This document shows positions 45,687 through 56,193 of a stretch of 64,000 bases of DNA, one piece after another (the first letter of the stretch is position 1; each line of letters starts with the position of its first letter). This stretch comes from Alphaproteobacteria bacterium. Its GTDB lineage: Bacteria > Pseudomonadota > Alphaproteobacteria > RF32 > CAG-239. A model generated the notes under the pieces. It did no database searches. It worked only from the letters and a program-made list of their open reading frames with translations, and was not told where the DNA came from. Position numbers and translations under genes: made by a program. Location of the stretch: assembly GCA_015062305.1 (NCBI GenBank), contig SUUX01000009.1:1-64000 (forward strand), in the 5' to 3' direction.

Positions 45687-46409
45687 ATGAGGAACTTTAC
45701 GCAAATGATAAGCGAAGAAATTGTTCATATACAAGGAATTCCCAAGAAATTGGTGGTGTTTTTGCACGGTTATCTGGATTCTTCTGATGCTGTAGATGCT
45801 CGTATCGGAGAGTTATGTGATTCTTTGCCCGATTTTGCGGTTCACATTCCACAAGCTCCATTTTTGTGTGAAGTCGGCTCGCATATGCGCCAATGGTATT
45901 CTATGTATCGTTTTGATCCGGAATATGCTCGCAAAAACGCACCCAATATGGAAGAGTTTTTGCGCTATTACAATCGGATGTCTTTAGGGCTTTCTGAAAC
46001 ACATTCATTTTTGCAACCATACATAGAGCAAACATTGTCAGAATATGGCCTGGGCTACCAAGATTTATTTCTATGCGGTTTTTCTCAAGGAGCAATGGCA
46101 GCTATCTACACAGCATTAATGCTACCGGAAGAAATAGGGGGGCTCATAAGCTTTAGCGGTATAATGGCCGGTCACGAGTATCTTCTCAAAAATGCTTTGT
46201 CACATCCCAAGACATTGCTGTTGCATGGAATCGACGACAATCTATTACGTCCCGAATCTTTAGATTTTACAGCCGAACAGATGCGCAAGCTCGGAAGCCT
46301 TGTCACGTGTCATCGTATCAAAAATTTGGGGCATACACTGGATGCATCCGGGATTGAATATGCCATAAAATTCATCAAAAAACAAATTACACAAAAGGCG
46401 AAGCGATAA
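45687..46409 (+). CDS. Carboxylesterase/phospholipase-type serine hydrolase (YpfH-like)
   Basis: 240 aa, cytoplasmic alpha/beta hydrolase. Oxyanion segment FLHGYLD (25-31), nucleophile S133 in GFSQG, GIDDNLL with the acid Asp, and a C-terminal His in NLGHTLD. This is the phospholipase/carboxylesterase group (YpfH, PheA type) acting on short-chain esters. The start is not certain: the ATG at 45687 or the one at 45705. The 3' end overlaps the convergent AapJ-like gene by 23 bases. Confidence 0.85.
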   Translation: MRNFTQMISEEIVHIQGIPKKLVVFLHGYLDSSDAVDARIGELCDSLPDFAVHIPQAPFLCEVGSHMRQWYSMYRFDPEYARKNAPNMEEFLRYYNRMSLGLSETHSFLQPYIEQTLSEYGLGYQDLFLCGFSQGAMAAIYTALMLPEEIGGLISFSGIMAGHEYLLKNALSHPKTLLLHGIDDNLLRPESLDFTAEQMRKLGSLVTCHRIKNLGHTLDASGIEYAIKFIKKQITQKAKR

Positions 46410-47406
46410 TCAATCCGCCATTTTCAATCAGATTGTTTTTGTCTCTTTTTATGTTGATTGCAGAGTCTTCTCCAATGTTTTTGTCATACATCTCGCCAAA
46501 ATTACCTCTTTGTTCCAAGGCTTTCCTGACCCAATCCGGATTTAGTCCAAAATCCATCCATAATTGCTGATTAAATCCAAGCAAGTTCTGTATGGATTCG
46601 TCTTTCACGCTGGCAAAAGCCTCGGTGTTTTTAGAGCTAATTCCCTGTTGCTCTGCCAATTTTGGCGCATTGATAATCCATTTGCCGATAATTCTTAGTT
46701 TGGGATTATTTTTTGCACTATAAGCATATATTGGGCGATATGCAATTACTTCCGGCAACACGGTCAAACGTTTATCTTGGGTAATCATTGTTTCTGCTAA
46801 TCCTTTCAAGAAGAATTCGCTCCCGGTAATAAGTTGACAACGTTTCAAATAAAAAGCTTGTTTGGCGGCATCTGTGTTTGGAAAGGTTAATAGCTTGAAC
46901 TCCATGCCATATTTATGATTATAGGCATTTACATTTGCATAATCAGAGGATTTATCCAGCACGCAAACCTTACTTCCTCTAAAATCCTCCATAGAGGTTG
47001 CTTCTGTTTCTCCTCTCATGGCAAAAATTTGTTTGTCATAATATATCACATCAATAGCAGCTGCTTCAGATGTAACTTCTTGTTTTGCAGATAATGTTGA
47101 GTTCCCCAGCATAATATCAATATTGCCGGAGATAAGAGCTTGAGAAACCTTATCTGAATCAACGTTTTGCATTTTTATTGCTTCTTCATTGGCAAAAATT
47201 GCCAATGCAAAATTTCGACAAATATCAGCATCAATTCCTCGCCAATAACCGCTTTCATCGGTATAAGCCATAGATTTTGAACCCAAATTTGTACCGCAAG
47301 TCACATACCCTTTTTTGTTGATTTTAGCCAGACCATTATCATTAGCGTGCAGTGTTTCACTCCATACCAACCCTAGCAAAACCAAAAATATCAGCTTCAG
47401 TTTCAT
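46387..47406 (-). CDS. AapJ-like amino-acid ABC transporter substrate-binding protein
   Basis: 339 aa from the ATG at 47406 (a TTG 4 codons upstream is less likely). Signal peptide (cut near LHA-N). The family pattern of AapJ/general L-amino acid binding protein is clear: LAKINKKGYVTCGTN, YWRGIDADICRNFA and a C-terminal EQRGNFGEMYDKNIG. It captures amino acids in the periplasm for an ABC permease. No aapQ, aapM or aapP permease or ATPase genes are next to it: the neighbours are an esterase and mlaC. It is therefore an orphan binding protein within this window. Confidence 0.88.
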   Translation of the reverse strand: MKLKLIFLVLLGLVWSETLHANDNGLAKINKKGYVTCGTNLGSKSMAYTDESGYWRGIDADICRNFALAIFANEEAIKMQNVDSDKVSQALISGNIDIMLGNSTLSAKQEVTSEAAAIDVIYYDKQIFAMRGETEATSMEDFRGSKVCVLDKSSDYANVNAYNHKYGMEFKLLTFPNTDAAKQAFYLKRCQLITGSEFFLKGLAETMITQDKRLTVLPEVIAYRPIYAYSAKNNPKLRIIGKWIINAPKLAEQQGISSKNTEAFASVKDESIQNLLGFNQQLWMDFGLNPDWVRKALEQRGNFGEMYDKNIGEDSAINIKRDKNNLIENGGLIIASPFV

Positions 47407-47462
47407 TTTATTAACCAATTTATGTTACATTTAACTCATAAGAAACTATAAGGCAAAATTTT

Positions 47463-48116
47463 ATGAAAAGTAATCTTTTTTTACGAGTTATCAGCGTATT
47501 GATATCAGTTTTTGTGTGGCAAGAAGCATATTCTGCCGAAATTTCTCCTATAAAAGCTCAAGAATGGGCAGAAGAAAAGGGGCGCTTGTTGATAGATACT
47601 TTTCAAGAGTCGAATATTTCTTTGCGTTATCAAAAGCTAGATTACCTATTTAATCAATATATAGATGTGCCATATATTGCTCGTTTTGTTGTGGGCAAAT
47701 ATTGGCGACAAATGAGTTCTGAGCAACAGCGTGAATATTTGCAAGTTTTTCACCGTTACGCTTTGGCTTTATACAAAACATTTCCACTGGATTTTGTAGA
47801 TAACATCAAATATCGCATATCAGGAGCCACACCGGAGGGAGATTTTATGATTGTAAATGCGGTTGTCAGTGTAAATTTATCGCCAAACGAACCAGCCACA
47901 GATTTTTTGCTATCATTTAGGTTACATCAAGTGGCAGAAGATATAAAGTTAGTAGATATAAAATTGGCAGAAAGTAGTTTGCTCTTATCGTTCAGGAGCA
48001 AATTTTATGAGATGATATCTGCCTTAGAGGGTGAAATGGAATGGTTTATCGAAGATTTGACCCTCATGACACAAAATGCCGAAAGCCACAATCAAACAAA
48101 ACTTTCAAATATCTAA
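47463..48116 (+). CDS. MlaC/Ttg2D-family periplasmic phospholipid-binding protein
   Basis: 217 aa with signal peptide (cut near AYS-A). MlaC domain: WAEEKGRLLIDTF, the VDVPYIARFVVGKYWRQMSSEQQREYLQVF block (written here in pieces) and a late hydrophobic LLLSFRSKFYEMI. MlaC shuttles phospholipids between the MlaA complex of the outer membrane and the MlaFEDB transporter. No other mla gene is nearby. Ribosome site AAGG lies before the ATG. Divergent from the AapJ-like gene. It could also be a member of a hopanoid-type Ttg2D group. Confidence 0.85.
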   Translation: MKSNLFLRVISVLISVFVWQEAYSAEISPIKAQEWAEEKGRLLIDTFQESNISLRYQKLDYLFNQYIDVPYIARFVVGKYWRQMSSEQQREYLQVFHRYALALYKTFPLDFVDNIKYRISGATPEGDFMIVNAVVSVNLSPNEPATDFLLSFRLHQVAEDIKLVDIKLAESSLLLSFRSKFYEMISALEGEMEWFIEDLTLMTQNAESHNQTKLSNI

Positions 48117-48124
48117 AAATATTC

Positions 48125-48153
48125 TTGAAATCAGCAGCATATGCCTGTAATAT
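48125..48153 (+). promoter_or_regulatory. Promoter of gltX
   Basis: TTGAAA (48125-48130), 17-base spacer, TAATAT (48148-48153). CCTGTAAT (48143-48150) and ATTACAGG downstream near 48174-48181 form an inverted repeat across the start region. Confidence 0.55.
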
Positions 48154-48190
48154 CTTTCACTAGTTTACAATTAATTACAGGTCAAGTTTA

Positions 48191-49513
48191 ATGAGTAATA
48201 TCAAAGTTCGTTTTGCACCAAGCCCAACCGGCTATATGCATATTGGAAACACTCGTACAGCTGTTTTCAATTGGTTGCTTGCACGCAAATTAGGTGGCAA
48301 GTTTATGTTGCGTATTGATGATACAGATACCGCCCGCTCCAAACAAGAATATGAAGATGCTCTTAGAGATGTTCTTCAATGGTTGGGACTCAATTGGGAT
48401 GAAGAAGCCCGACAATCAGCTCGTTTAGATCGTTATAACCAGGTGGTTGAAACTCTCAAACAACAGGGTAGGGTATATGCTTGTTATGAGACAGCCGAAG
48501 AACTCGAAGTTATGCGCAAACGACTAATGAGCAGAGGTTTGCCTCCAATCTATGATAGGGCTTCATTAAAACTTTCTGCAGAGCAAATTGCCGCCTATCA
48601 AGCAGAGGGTCGTCGTCCCCACTATCGTTTTAAGCTAACCCCCGGAATCATTGAATGGCAAGATATGGTCAGAGGCGTATGTCGCTATGATGCAGCCAAT
48701 TTAGCCGATCCGGTCATCATCAGAGAAGATGGCTCATATTTATATCATTTGCCTTCTGTTATTGATGATGCAGATTTTGGCATAACTCACATTATTAGGG
48801 GAGAAGACCACGTTACCAACACCGCTTTGCAAGTGCAAATGTTCGAGGCACTAAAAGCTCCAATCCCGAGCTTTGCACATTTGCCGTTGCTCACCGGTAC
48901 AGAAGGCAAACTTTCCAAACGTCTCGGCTCTCTTGGCGTCAGGGAACTAAGAGACGAGGGTGTAGAGGCTTTGGCTATCAGCTCATTTTTGGCCAAATTA
49001 GGCACATCTGAATCAATAGAACCTTTTTATAATTTGGATTCTTTGGCAGCTTCTCTAGACTTAAACAAGTTAGGCCGTTCTCAACCCAAATTTGATGTTG
49101 AAGAACTCAAAAACTTCAATACTCATTATGTTCGCTCTCTTCCTTTTACCAATGTAAAAGACCGTGTTGATGTAACTGAAGATTTTTGGAATAAGGTTAG
49201 AGGCAACCTCGAAAAAGTATCAGATATCAATACATGGCAACAAATTTGTTCGCAAAAACTTAACCCTGTGATTGAAGATGAGGAGCTAACATCTTCTGCT
49301 GCCGCAATTTTACCGTCTGAGCCTTGGGGCGAAAATACTTATTCCGAATGGGTTGCCGAACTCAAAAAAGTTAGTGGCAAAAGTGGCAAAAACTTATTTC
49401 ACCCTTTGCGCATGGCTCTTACTGCCGCACCACAAGGACCGGAACTCAAAACCTTATTACCTCTCATTGGTCGAGAAAAAGCCTATGCTCGCCTAATGGG
49501 AAAAGCAGCATAA
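48191..49513 (+). CDS. gltX: Glutamyl-tRNA synthetase (short form)
   Basis: 440 aa. Class I aminoacyl-tRNA synthetase: HIGH motif variant HIGN (17-20) in RFAPSPTGYMHIGN and KMSKS variant KLSKR (240-244). The length and motif variants fit the shorter GltX copy common in alphaproteobacteria, which often carry two; one copy may be specialised for tRNA-Gln mischarging. The C-terminal anticodon-binding part is brief but seems complete. It is followed 16 bases later by cysS, preceded by AAGGAG, so the two form an operon. Confidence 0.95.
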   Translation: MSNIKVRFAPSPTGYMHIGNTRTAVFNWLLARKLGGKFMLRIDDTDTARSKQEYEDALRDVLQWLGLNWDEEARQSARLDRYNQVVETLKQQGRVYACYETAEELEVMRKRLMSRGLPPIYDRASLKLSAEQIAAYQAEGRRPHYRFKLTPGIIEWQDMVRGVCRYDAANLADPVIIREDGSYLYHLPSVIDDADFGITHIIRGEDHVTNTALQVQMFEALKAPIPSFAHLPLLTGTEGKLSKRLGSLGVRELRDEGVEALAISSFLAKLGTSESIEPFYNLDSLAASLDLNKLGRSQPKFDVEELKNFNTHYVRSLPFTNVKDRVDVTEDFWNKVRGNLEKVSDINTWQQICSQKLNPVIEDEELTSSAAAILPSEPWGENTYSEWVAELKKVSGKSGKNLFHPLRMALTAAPQGPELKTLLPLIGREKAYARLMGKAA

Positions 49514-49529
49514 TATTTAAGGAGTAGAT

Positions 49530-50906
49530 ATGACCAACATTCAACTATACAACACCTTACATCGCCGCAAAGAAGAATTCACACCAATAGATGCTTCTAA
49601 TGTGCGTATGTACGTTTGTGGTCCTACCGTATATGATAGAGCTCACTTAGGTAATGCTAAAACGCCTGTTGTGTTTGATGTTTTATTTCGTTTGTTGCGC
49701 CATGTTTACGGAGCAGATTGTGTTACCTATGTTTCTAACATCACCGATGTTGATGACAAGATTCTAAACAAACACAAAGAAACCGGAAAATCGATTCGCG
49801 AAATCACCGAACAAACATATCAGTGGTATATTGATGACATGGCCAAATTAAATGTTTTGTCTCCCAATCATCGTCCTCGTGCCACCGAATATATCTCCGA
49901 GATGATAGAGTTAGTAAGACTGCTGCTTCAAAATGGTCATGCCTACGAGGCCTCTGGTCATGTTTTGTTTGATGTCGATTCTATGCCTGGTTATGGATAT
50001 TTGTCTGGCCGCTCTATGAAAGAAATGCTTGCCGGCGCCCGTATAGAAGTTGCCGATTACAAGAAAAATCCGGCAGATTTCATTTTGTGGAAACCATCAG
50101 ATGCCGATCAGCCCGGGTGGGATAGCCCATGGGGATATGGTCGTCCTGGTTGGCACTTAGAATGCTCGGCAATGAGCTCTAAGCTATTGGGAAACAGCTT
50201 TGATATTCACGGTGGTGGATCAGACCTTATTTTTCCTCATCATGAAAACGAATGCGCTCAATCTATGTGTGCGCATCCAAACGACAAATTTGCCAACTAC
50301 TGGGTTCATGGTGGTATGCTTATGGTTGATGGTGTCAAAATGAGCAAATCCCTTGGTAATTTTTATACCATAGACCAAGTATTAGAAAAAGCTCCTGCAG
50401 AGGCTTTGCGTTTGCTGTTTCTAACCACGCACTACCATCAGCCGTTCAATTTTACATTTGAAGGCTTGAATCAGGCCAAGTCAACATTAGATAAATTTTA
50501 TAATGCTCTTCTAAAGGTAAAAGATATCAAGGTTGAAAATTCTTTGGCCGACGAGCGTGTTGTTTCCGCTCTGGCCGATGATTTAAATACACCTCTGGCA
50601 CTCACCTATTTGCACGAGATTGTAAATAATCTTAACAAAGCAGACACTACAGAACAACAAACTCAATACAAATCATTGTTAATGGGTTCTGCTAACTTGC
50701 TTGGCATTTTGTGGCAAGATCCGCAAACTTGGTTCAAAGGTGAAAATGCTCAAGACGGTAGCGACATCGAGACCAAAATTGCCGAACGTGCCGCAGCAAA
50801 AAAAGCCAAAAACTATGCCCTTGCAGATCAAATTCGTAATGAGTTAAAAGAGCAAGGTATTTTGTTAGAAGACACTCCTCAAGGTACAACTTGGAAACGC
50901 ATATAA
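49530..50906 (+). CDS. cysS: Cysteinyl-tRNA synthetase
   Basis: 458 aa, normal length. Zinc ligand C30 in YVCGPTVYD, HIGH variant HLGN (39-42) and KMSKS (270-274). The WHLECSAMS and HGGGSDLIFPHHENE blocks carry the remaining zinc ligands. The C-terminal domain is complete, ending with GILLEDTPQGTTWK. Strong ribosome site AAGGAG. Co-transcribed with gltX. Confidence 0.97.
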   Translation: MTNIQLYNTLHRRKEEFTPIDASNVRMYVCGPTVYDRAHLGNAKTPVVFDVLFRLLRHVYGADCVTYVSNITDVDDKILNKHKETGKSIREITEQTYQWYIDDMAKLNVLSPNHRPRATEYISEMIELVRLLLQNGHAYEASGHVLFDVDSMPGYGYLSGRSMKEMLAGARIEVADYKKNPADFILWKPSDADQPGWDSPWGYGRPGWHLECSAMSSKLLGNSFDIHGGGSDLIFPHHENECAQSMCAHPNDKFANYWVHGGMLMVDGVKMSKSLGNFYTIDQVLEKAPAEALRLLFLTTHYHQPFNFTFEGLNQAKSTLDKFYNALLKVKDIKVENSLADERVVSALADDLNTPLALTYLHEIVNNLNKADTTEQQTQYKSLLMGSANLLGILWQDPQTWFKGENAQDGSDIETKIAERAAAKKAKNYALADQIRNELKEQGILLEDTPQGTTWKRI

Positions 50907-50932
50907 AAATACCCCGCTCCAAAAGCGGGGTA
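50905..50932 (-). terminator. Terminator of the 69-aa gene, also folding after cysS
   Basis: 9-bp GC-rich stem (TACCCCGCT 50910-50918 with AGCGGGGTA 50924-50932). The A-run at 50905-50909 is a U-run on the minus strand, so it best serves the minus-strand small gene; in the plus direction the hairpin lacks a T-tract. Confidence 0.7.
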
Positions 50933-50960
50933 AAACTTGTCAATTTTCCACATTATAATA

Positions 50961-51170
50961 TTAGTTCTTTAGCCTATGTACGCCATTTGTTGTTTTCATT
51001 ATATTATGAGCAAAAGATTTTTTTGCGGCGTATGTCATAAACAAAGGTTCTTCCATTTTCAGCGCTCCCAGAGTTTCTTCCAAAGCCTCAAAACTCTGAT
51101 AAATCTTGCTGACTAAAGACAAATTATCTTCCACAATATCATAAAGCATCATTGGTTGATTCGGTCCCAT
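50961..51170 (-). CDS. Small protein of unknown function
   Basis: 69 aa from the ATG at 51170, chosen because a consensus AGGAGG lies 8 bases before it; a longer frame upstream to 51242 is unlikely. The middle is helical with amphipathic repeats (LVSKIYQSFEALEETLGALK). No signal peptide. The strong ribosome site suggests high expression. Between cysS and yqgE, transcribed leftward alone. No family recognised. Confidence 0.55.
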   Translation of the reverse strand: MGPNQPMMLYDIVEDNLSLVSKIYQSFEALEETLGALKMEEPLFMTYAAKKSFAHNIMKTTNGVHRLKN

Positions 51171-51314
51171 TTTTTTATCCTCCTTTATTATTTTTTTTGC
51201 CGATTCATCTTTTTTCTGATGATGAAAAAAGTATAATCTCAAAATTAAAATTGAGAAGATTTTATTACTCGTTTCTTTTGGTAAAAAAAATCGTACAGAA
51301 ATAAAAAAATATTT

Positions 51315-51884
51315 CTATGCGTGTCCGGAATTTCCCGAAAACCTAGCCAAATCAATGCCTAAGGAGCCAAGAGCTTTATTCCATTTTTCTTCATCTTTAG
51401 TTCTAAAAATCAGCTCCGGAGAAGCTTCTGCCACCATCCAACAATTTTGCATAATTTCTTTTTCCAGTTGTTGAGGGGCCCAGCTGGCATATCCCAAAGC
51501 AATCAAATTTTCTTTAGGACCGGAACCAAAAGCAATCTCTGTCAAAATATCCATAGAAGAAGATATTGCAATTCCGCCTCCCGGTTCAATGCTGTCGCCA
51601 CTCATATAGTCAGTAGAATGCAAAACAAAACCTCTCACCTTATCCAAAGGCCCTCCTTGATACAAATCAATAGGCATAATCGGTTTACTAACATCAATCG
51701 GCATTTGCATTGCCAAATCAGCAAAAGAAAATTCTTTTATTTTTTTGTTCACCACAAATCCCATAGCCCCATCTTTGCTGTGTGTACACACATAAATTAC
51801 AGCTTTTTCAAAAGAAGAATCTTTCATCGAAGGTGTTGCAATCAGACATTTGCCGGTCAAATATTTAGCTTCAAAATCTTCCAT
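51315..51884 (-). CDS. YqgE/AlgH family protein (UPF0301)
   Basis: 189 aa from the ATG at 51884 (AGGGAT just upstream); another ATG lies 8 codons earlier. Typical family blocks: LTGKCLIATPSMKDSSFEKAVI near the start (written in part), MGFVVNKK, YQGGPLDKVRGFVLHS and GYASWAPQQLEKE. The function of the family is not established; in some bacteria it affects transcription of virulence or alginate genes. It is divergent from the DsbD-like gene across ~95 bases. Confidence 0.92.
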   Translation of the reverse strand: MEDFEAKYLTGKCLIATPSMKDSSFEKAVIYVCTHSKDGAMGFVVNKKIKEFSFADLAMQMPIDVSKPIMPIDLYQGGPLDKVRGFVLHSTDYMSGDSIEPGGGIAISSSMDILTEIAFGSGPKENLIALGYASWAPQQLEKEIMQNCWMVAEASPELIFRTKDEEKWNKALGSLGIDLARFSGNSGHA

Positions 51885-51978
51885 CTTATCCCTAAAAATA
51901 TCAAACAATCACTCTAATACTTGTATTCTAACACAAATTATCGTAATTTAAAAACAAATTTTATCTTGAGATGCAAAA

Positions 51979-54624
51979 ATGTTAAAAAAGCTTGTTTATA
52001 TTTTATTGTTGTTAATAGTGCCATTGTCTTCTTTTGCAAATATCCAAGAGGGGGGCAAGGTGATTCTGCAGCTAGAAGACAATGCAGAACCTCAAGCCAT
52101 AGATTATCTCAAGTTATATAACGAATATATATCTGAACTTGATTATTTCGACCACAAATTTCCAGGCAATCGAATTCAAGAAGATTTTAAAGATGAAATT
52201 CAGCAGTTGCATCCCGAATATACAGACAAACAAACAGCCATCAAAGAAAACGCTCTTTGGTTTGGAATTCGCTTGCGCAGAGCATATCGCAAAGCAGAAC
52301 AAACAGTAAAAGATTTTTTATTTGACAACGGGCTTAGCTCAACTCCGGCTCCGCTATATTCAGATAATGAACCCATTCCCTACAATCCCGATATGGCAGC
52401 CAAAGTGATTGTAGATATCAAACAGCCCCAAACAAATTCAGATTCGCCTGCCGCTCCATCGTCATTTGGCGCACAACAACAAGCTTTGCTCAAAAAATAT
52501 TTGCTAAGTGGCAACTGGAAGAGTTTTTTCCAAGAAATATTATCATCTTTTATTTTGCTTGATGACGAAAGAGGTATTGGCAAATGGGTTCACAACAATG
52601 GTTTTCAAGCACGTCTGGTGAGTGACAAAACCGCATTTAATACAGACACAATCAACGGTTCTTTGCAATTTTTTATTCCCCAAAAATATTTTCTGTTGTC
52701 TCGAGACTACAAAGAATACAAGGCCTCTACTGTTCAATTTTCGGCCTCGGAAAACCTCAAAGATATCAGCCTAAATTGGCCAATGCCACAACGAATGTAT
52801 GTCAACCTCAAACACAGCATTACAGGATATACGCATATTGTAAATATCCCTTTTGAGGCAAAGCTTGTCGATTCTGCAAAAACAGCAAAATTGGTAGCCA
52901 ATATCTCAGGCAATATTTGTAAAGAAGATACGTGTATATCCATCCATACAGCTGCACAGTTGGAGCTTCAACCCGATTCTAATCCCCAAGATTCCGCAGC
53001 ACAAACCATGCTGGAAATAATGGCTCTAAATTCCCCCAAACCCCAATCTGAAGATTTCGAGCTAAAATCACTGTTGGTAGAGCAGGATGCCTCAGGCAAT
53101 CAAGTTTTGCGTTTAGATGTGATAACTTCTGGCACTCCATCATCTTTTGAAGCCTACATAGAGGGAGACGGAGCTGATGAATTTCTACCGCCGCTGACAC
53201 GTATTGACGGACGCAAAATAGCTGTTCGCTTTGTGCCTTACAACAGCTCTGCACAATTAGAAGGGCGCAAGTTCAGTATTCTGGCCTCCACCTCGCCACA
53301 CCAAACAATTCGTCAACAAATGACCGCCAAAAGCAAATCCATTACAGATACAGATAGCACTCAAGTAAATTTAGGTATTGCTCTGTTGGCAATATTGGGC
53401 GGATTTTTACTCAATTTTATGCCATGTGTTTTTCCTGTTTTGGCCCTAAAAATAATGTCATTTACCAAATTCGGAGCTCTCAAGATAGATCAAATACGCC
53501 GCACTTTCATATACAATCTTTGTGGTATATTATTGGGATTTGTTCTTTTAATAATCTTGCTTATCTGCTTCAAACTTCTGGGGTATGCAGTAGGGTGGGG
53601 TATGCAGTTCCAAAGTATTGGCTTCTTGGTAATTATGATTTTTGTAATCACAACATTTATTGCCCATCTGTACGGAATCATCAATATTCCAATTCCACAA
53701 ATTTTTGCCCAATATACAAATATCAATCACTCACAAGCTTTATCACAGATTCTAAACGGTCTGTTTGTTGTGCTTCTATCCACTCCATGCACGGCCCCCT
53801 ATCTTGGCACCGCATTAGGTATAGCTTTGGCAGGTAGCCCGTTGCATATTGCCCTTTTGGTTGGTTGTGTCGGTCTTGGTCTTTCTATACCATATATAAT
53901 ATTTGCCATTTTTCCCTATATGGCATATTATATGCCACGCCCTGGACGTTGGATGACTTATATAAATCATCTGATGTTTGCCATGCTGATTATGACATTG
54001 CTATGGCTGTTATCTCTCATTTCTGCGCAAAGTGCCGGAAGTAGCGTCTGGGCATATATTATCTATTTAGGATGTTTTTGGTTTGTGCTGATATTGCGCC
54101 GTTATGCTTTAGAAAGTTTAGAAAGCCAAAAAATAGATGCGTATATATACAAACAAGTACGCCGCCTCATAAACATTATCGTAGCAATAATAATCTCTAT
54201 TATAATTGCCATATCATATTTCAATACATCCGATTCTGTTGCCAATAAAATTAGTCAGAATCAATTCACTCGTTTAGACACTCTAAATATGCAACGAATA
54301 AACAATATCTTAAGAACCAACCGAGGAGCGCTGGTCAAAATTGGTGCCGATTGGTGTCTAACCTGCAAATATAACAATTTTGTAGCATTTGATTCTCCTG
54401 CAGTTCAAGAGTTATTAAAAAGCCGTCATATAGAAGTTATAGAAGTAGATTGGACCACTTATCGAGAAGATGTTTTACAATTTATGCGCAAATTTGGCCG
54501 TAGTGGTTTGCCTTTTTATGTTTTGTTCACACCACTTCTGCCCGATGGCATGGTTTTGCCTGAGTTTATAAACGAACTAGAGCTAAAAGAGATACTTTCT
54601 GCACTCACTCCATATCGCAAGTAG
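51979..54624 (+). CDS. DsbD/ScsB-type thiol:disulfide interchange protein
   Basis: 881 aa, larger than classical DsbD (about 565). Signal peptide (cut near SFA-N), then an extended periplasmic region (about 20-460) with a C-x4-C pair (CKEDTC) near 314-319 matching the DsbD alpha-domain motif. Eight membrane helices follow, with the paired cysteines C483 (MPCVFPV) and C604 (TPCTAPY), and a C-terminal thioredoxin domain with WCLTC (C793, C796). It carries electrons from cytoplasmic thioredoxin to periplasmic partners. The long N-terminal part resembles ScsB. It overlaps rnhA by 20 bases at the 3' end. Confidence 0.9.
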   Translation: MLKKLVYILLLLIVPLSSFANIQEGGKVILQLEDNAEPQAIDYLKLYNEYISELDYFDHKFPGNRIQEDFKDEIQQLHPEYTDKQTAIKENALWFGIRLRRAYRKAEQTVKDFLFDNGLSSTPAPLYSDNEPIPYNPDMAAKVIVDIKQPQTNSDSPAAPSSFGAQQQALLKKYLLSGNWKSFFQEILSSFILLDDERGIGKWVHNNGFQARLVSDKTAFNTDTINGSLQFFIPQKYFLLSRDYKEYKASTVQFSASENLKDISLNWPMPQRMYVNLKHSITGYTHIVNIPFEAKLVDSAKTAKLVANISGNICKEDTCISIHTAAQLELQPDSNPQDSAAQTMLEIMALNSPKPQSEDFELKSLLVEQDASGNQVLRLDVITSGTPSSFEAYIEGDGADEFLPPLTRIDGRKIAVRFVPYNSSAQLEGRKFSILASTSPHQTIRQQMTAKSKSITDTDSTQVNLGIALLAILGGFLLNFMPCVFPVLALKIMSFTKFGALKIDQIRRTFIYNLCGILLGFVLLIILLICFKLLGYAVGWGMQFQSIGFLVIMIFVITTFIAHLYGIINIPIPQIFAQYTNINHSQALSQILNGLFVVLLSTPCTAPYLGTALGIALAGSPLHIALLVGCVGLGLSIPYIIFAIFPYMAYYMPRPGRWMTYINHLMFAMLIMTLLWLLSLISAQSAGSSVWAYIIYLGCFWFVLILRRYALESLESQKIDAYIYKQVRRLINIIVAIIISIIIAISYFNTSDSVANKISQNQFTRLDTLNMQRINNILRTNRGALVKIGADWCLTCKYNNFVAFDSPAVQELLKSRHIEVIEVDWTTYREDVLQFMRKFGRSGLPFYVLFTPLLPDGMVLPEFINELELKEILSALTPYRK

Positions 54625-55057
54625 CAAATTGTTTTGCTTGTTCTCTGGCAAGTTTATCAACACGTTCATTTTCCGGATGTCCATTATGCCCCTTCACCCA
54701 CACCCATTTAATCTTGTGCAAGGGCAATAATCCATCTAACTCTTGCCATAGTTCAATGTTCTTCACCTGTGATTTTTTATTAGTTGTCTTCCAACCGTTT
54801 TTTTTCCAATTAGGCAGCCATTCATTCACACCGTCCATCACATAACGGCTATCGGTATACAGCACAACATCACAATCTTTTTTCAGAGCCTTAAGAGCCT
54901 CAATCACTGCCTGTAGCTCCATACGGTTGTTGGTGGTTTCAGGTTCACCTCCGCTTAATTCTTTTTCAACTTTACCATAGCGCAAAATCGCCCCCCAACC
55001 GCCGGCTCCAGGGTTGCCGGAACAAGCCCCGTCCGTATAAATTTCTACTATCGGCAT
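54605..55057 (-). CDS. rnhA: Ribonuclease HI
   Basis: 150 aa, normal length. Cleaves RNA in RNA-DNA hybrids. Catalytic residues align with the E. coli enzyme: D9 ([12 protein letters not shown]), E47 (NRMELQA), D69 (LYTDSR), H124 (GHNGHPEN) and D134. Its start lies within the end of the AlbA_2-domain gene upstream (10-base overlap), so both are translated from one transcript. Confidence 0.98.
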   Translation of the reverse strand: MPIVEIYTDGACSGNPGAGGWGAILRYGKVEKELSGGEPETTNNRMELQAVIEALKALKKDCDVVLYTDSRYVMDGVNEWLPNWKKNGWKTTNKKSQVKNIELWQELDGLLPLHKIKWVWVKGHNGHPENERVDKLAREQAKQFATCDME

Positions 55058-56124
55058 TCCATATCTCCGCTAACATATTCGCAAAAGAACTCATTCAAAA
55101 GTTGCTCATCACTGTCTTCACTGCGAATAACTTTTGCTACATAAGAGCGTAGTTTATTTTTGGGAATATATATTCTAAAATCTTTTGGTACGGTTTTATC
55201 TGCACCAATCACACCTTCAATTACAAAATCCTCATCAATATATGGAGAAAGAATAATATCCACTTTGCAAAACCGCAACACGCCTCGAGGAGGCAAACGC
55301 AAATCTGGTCTGGTAATCAAATTCAATTGTCCTTCCACACCAGATATTGAATCCATCTGATTATAATTAGAAAATCTGACTTTATTATATTCTCCACCGC
55401 TTTCTACAGTTCTGCAGGTCAAATACAATTCTCTGGCAATCACATTGCTACTGTTAGATGCTTGCAGAGCAAAACTAATCTTCACATATTGCTCCGGTGG
55501 ATTATCAATGCTATTCGGATACAACATATCCTCATCTACATTTTCCAGAGCCTCAATTTTGCGCTCCCCCATTATCAATTCCACATTGGGTTGCGGAGCT
55601 CTCCCAAACATTCCGGCAATCACGGCATAAGGAGCAGGCATATTATTAGAACCCGAGCGGATATATATTGCATTAGAACCTGTTGTCATTAGGGGCGCAA
55701 TATCCGACTTTGGAATATAGGTTGCCAAAAAACCATCGCCATTTTTATCAACACTCACAATATGGTTGCGCACTTTGTTGTGGCTCGGAATAGTGCATCC
55801 GGAAATTGCATTTTCTACCCAACTCAAAAATCTATGTACGTTTTTTACCTTAACTTTAGCTTTGGCCACATCACCAACTTCCAAATCTCTGGAGCATTCC
55901 ACACCCCATAAAATAACTCCACCTTCAGAGTTTCCAAAGCCGGAAATAGCTTTGCCCAAATTTTTGCGGTCATCTTTATGCAAAGTAGTAAAGTTTTTGC
56001 CGGTAGAAACAGCCTGCTTAAAATCCAAAAACAATTCTTCGCTTTGGCGGTTCAAGATAAATTCATCAATTGCATCTTCACCAAAATATATAAGTTTTTG
56101 AAAAATATCTTCTGCTCTAGACAT
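55048..56124 (-). CDS. AlbA_2 (Schlafen-like ATP-binding) domain protein
   Basis: 358 aa from the ATG at 56124, which is preceded by GGGAG; an in-frame start 15 codons upstream is less likely. N-terminal part (about 20-160 of this start) has the AlbA_2 pattern: [31 protein letters not shown] and a [12 protein letters not shown] strand. The remainder is beta-rich with no known domain. AlbA_2 proteins are often regulators or defence components, but this copy stands in a housekeeping operon with rnhA. The biological role is unknown. Confidence 0.75.
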   Translation of the reverse strand: MSRAEDIFQKLIYFGEDAIDEFILNRQSEELFLDFKQAVSTGKNFTTLHKDDRKNLGKAISGFGNSEGGVILWGVECSRDLEVGDVAKAKVKVKNVHRFLSWVENAISGCTIPSHNKVRNHIVSVDKNGDGFLATYIPKSDIAPLMTTGSNAIYIRSGSNNMPAPYAVIAGMFGRAPQPNVELIMGERKIEALENVDEDMLYPNSIDNPPEQYVKISFALQASNSSNVIARELYLTCRTVESGGEYNKVRFSNYNQMDSISGVEGQLNLITRPDLRLPPRGVLRFCKVDIILSPYIDEDFVIEGVIGADKTVPKDFRIYIPKNKLRSYVAKVIRSEDSDEQLLNEFFCEYVSGDMECR

Positions 56125-56193
56125 CTTGCAGCTCCCAACAATTAAAATACCTATCGATATTTTAACCATTGAATCTTAAAATTCGGATAACAT

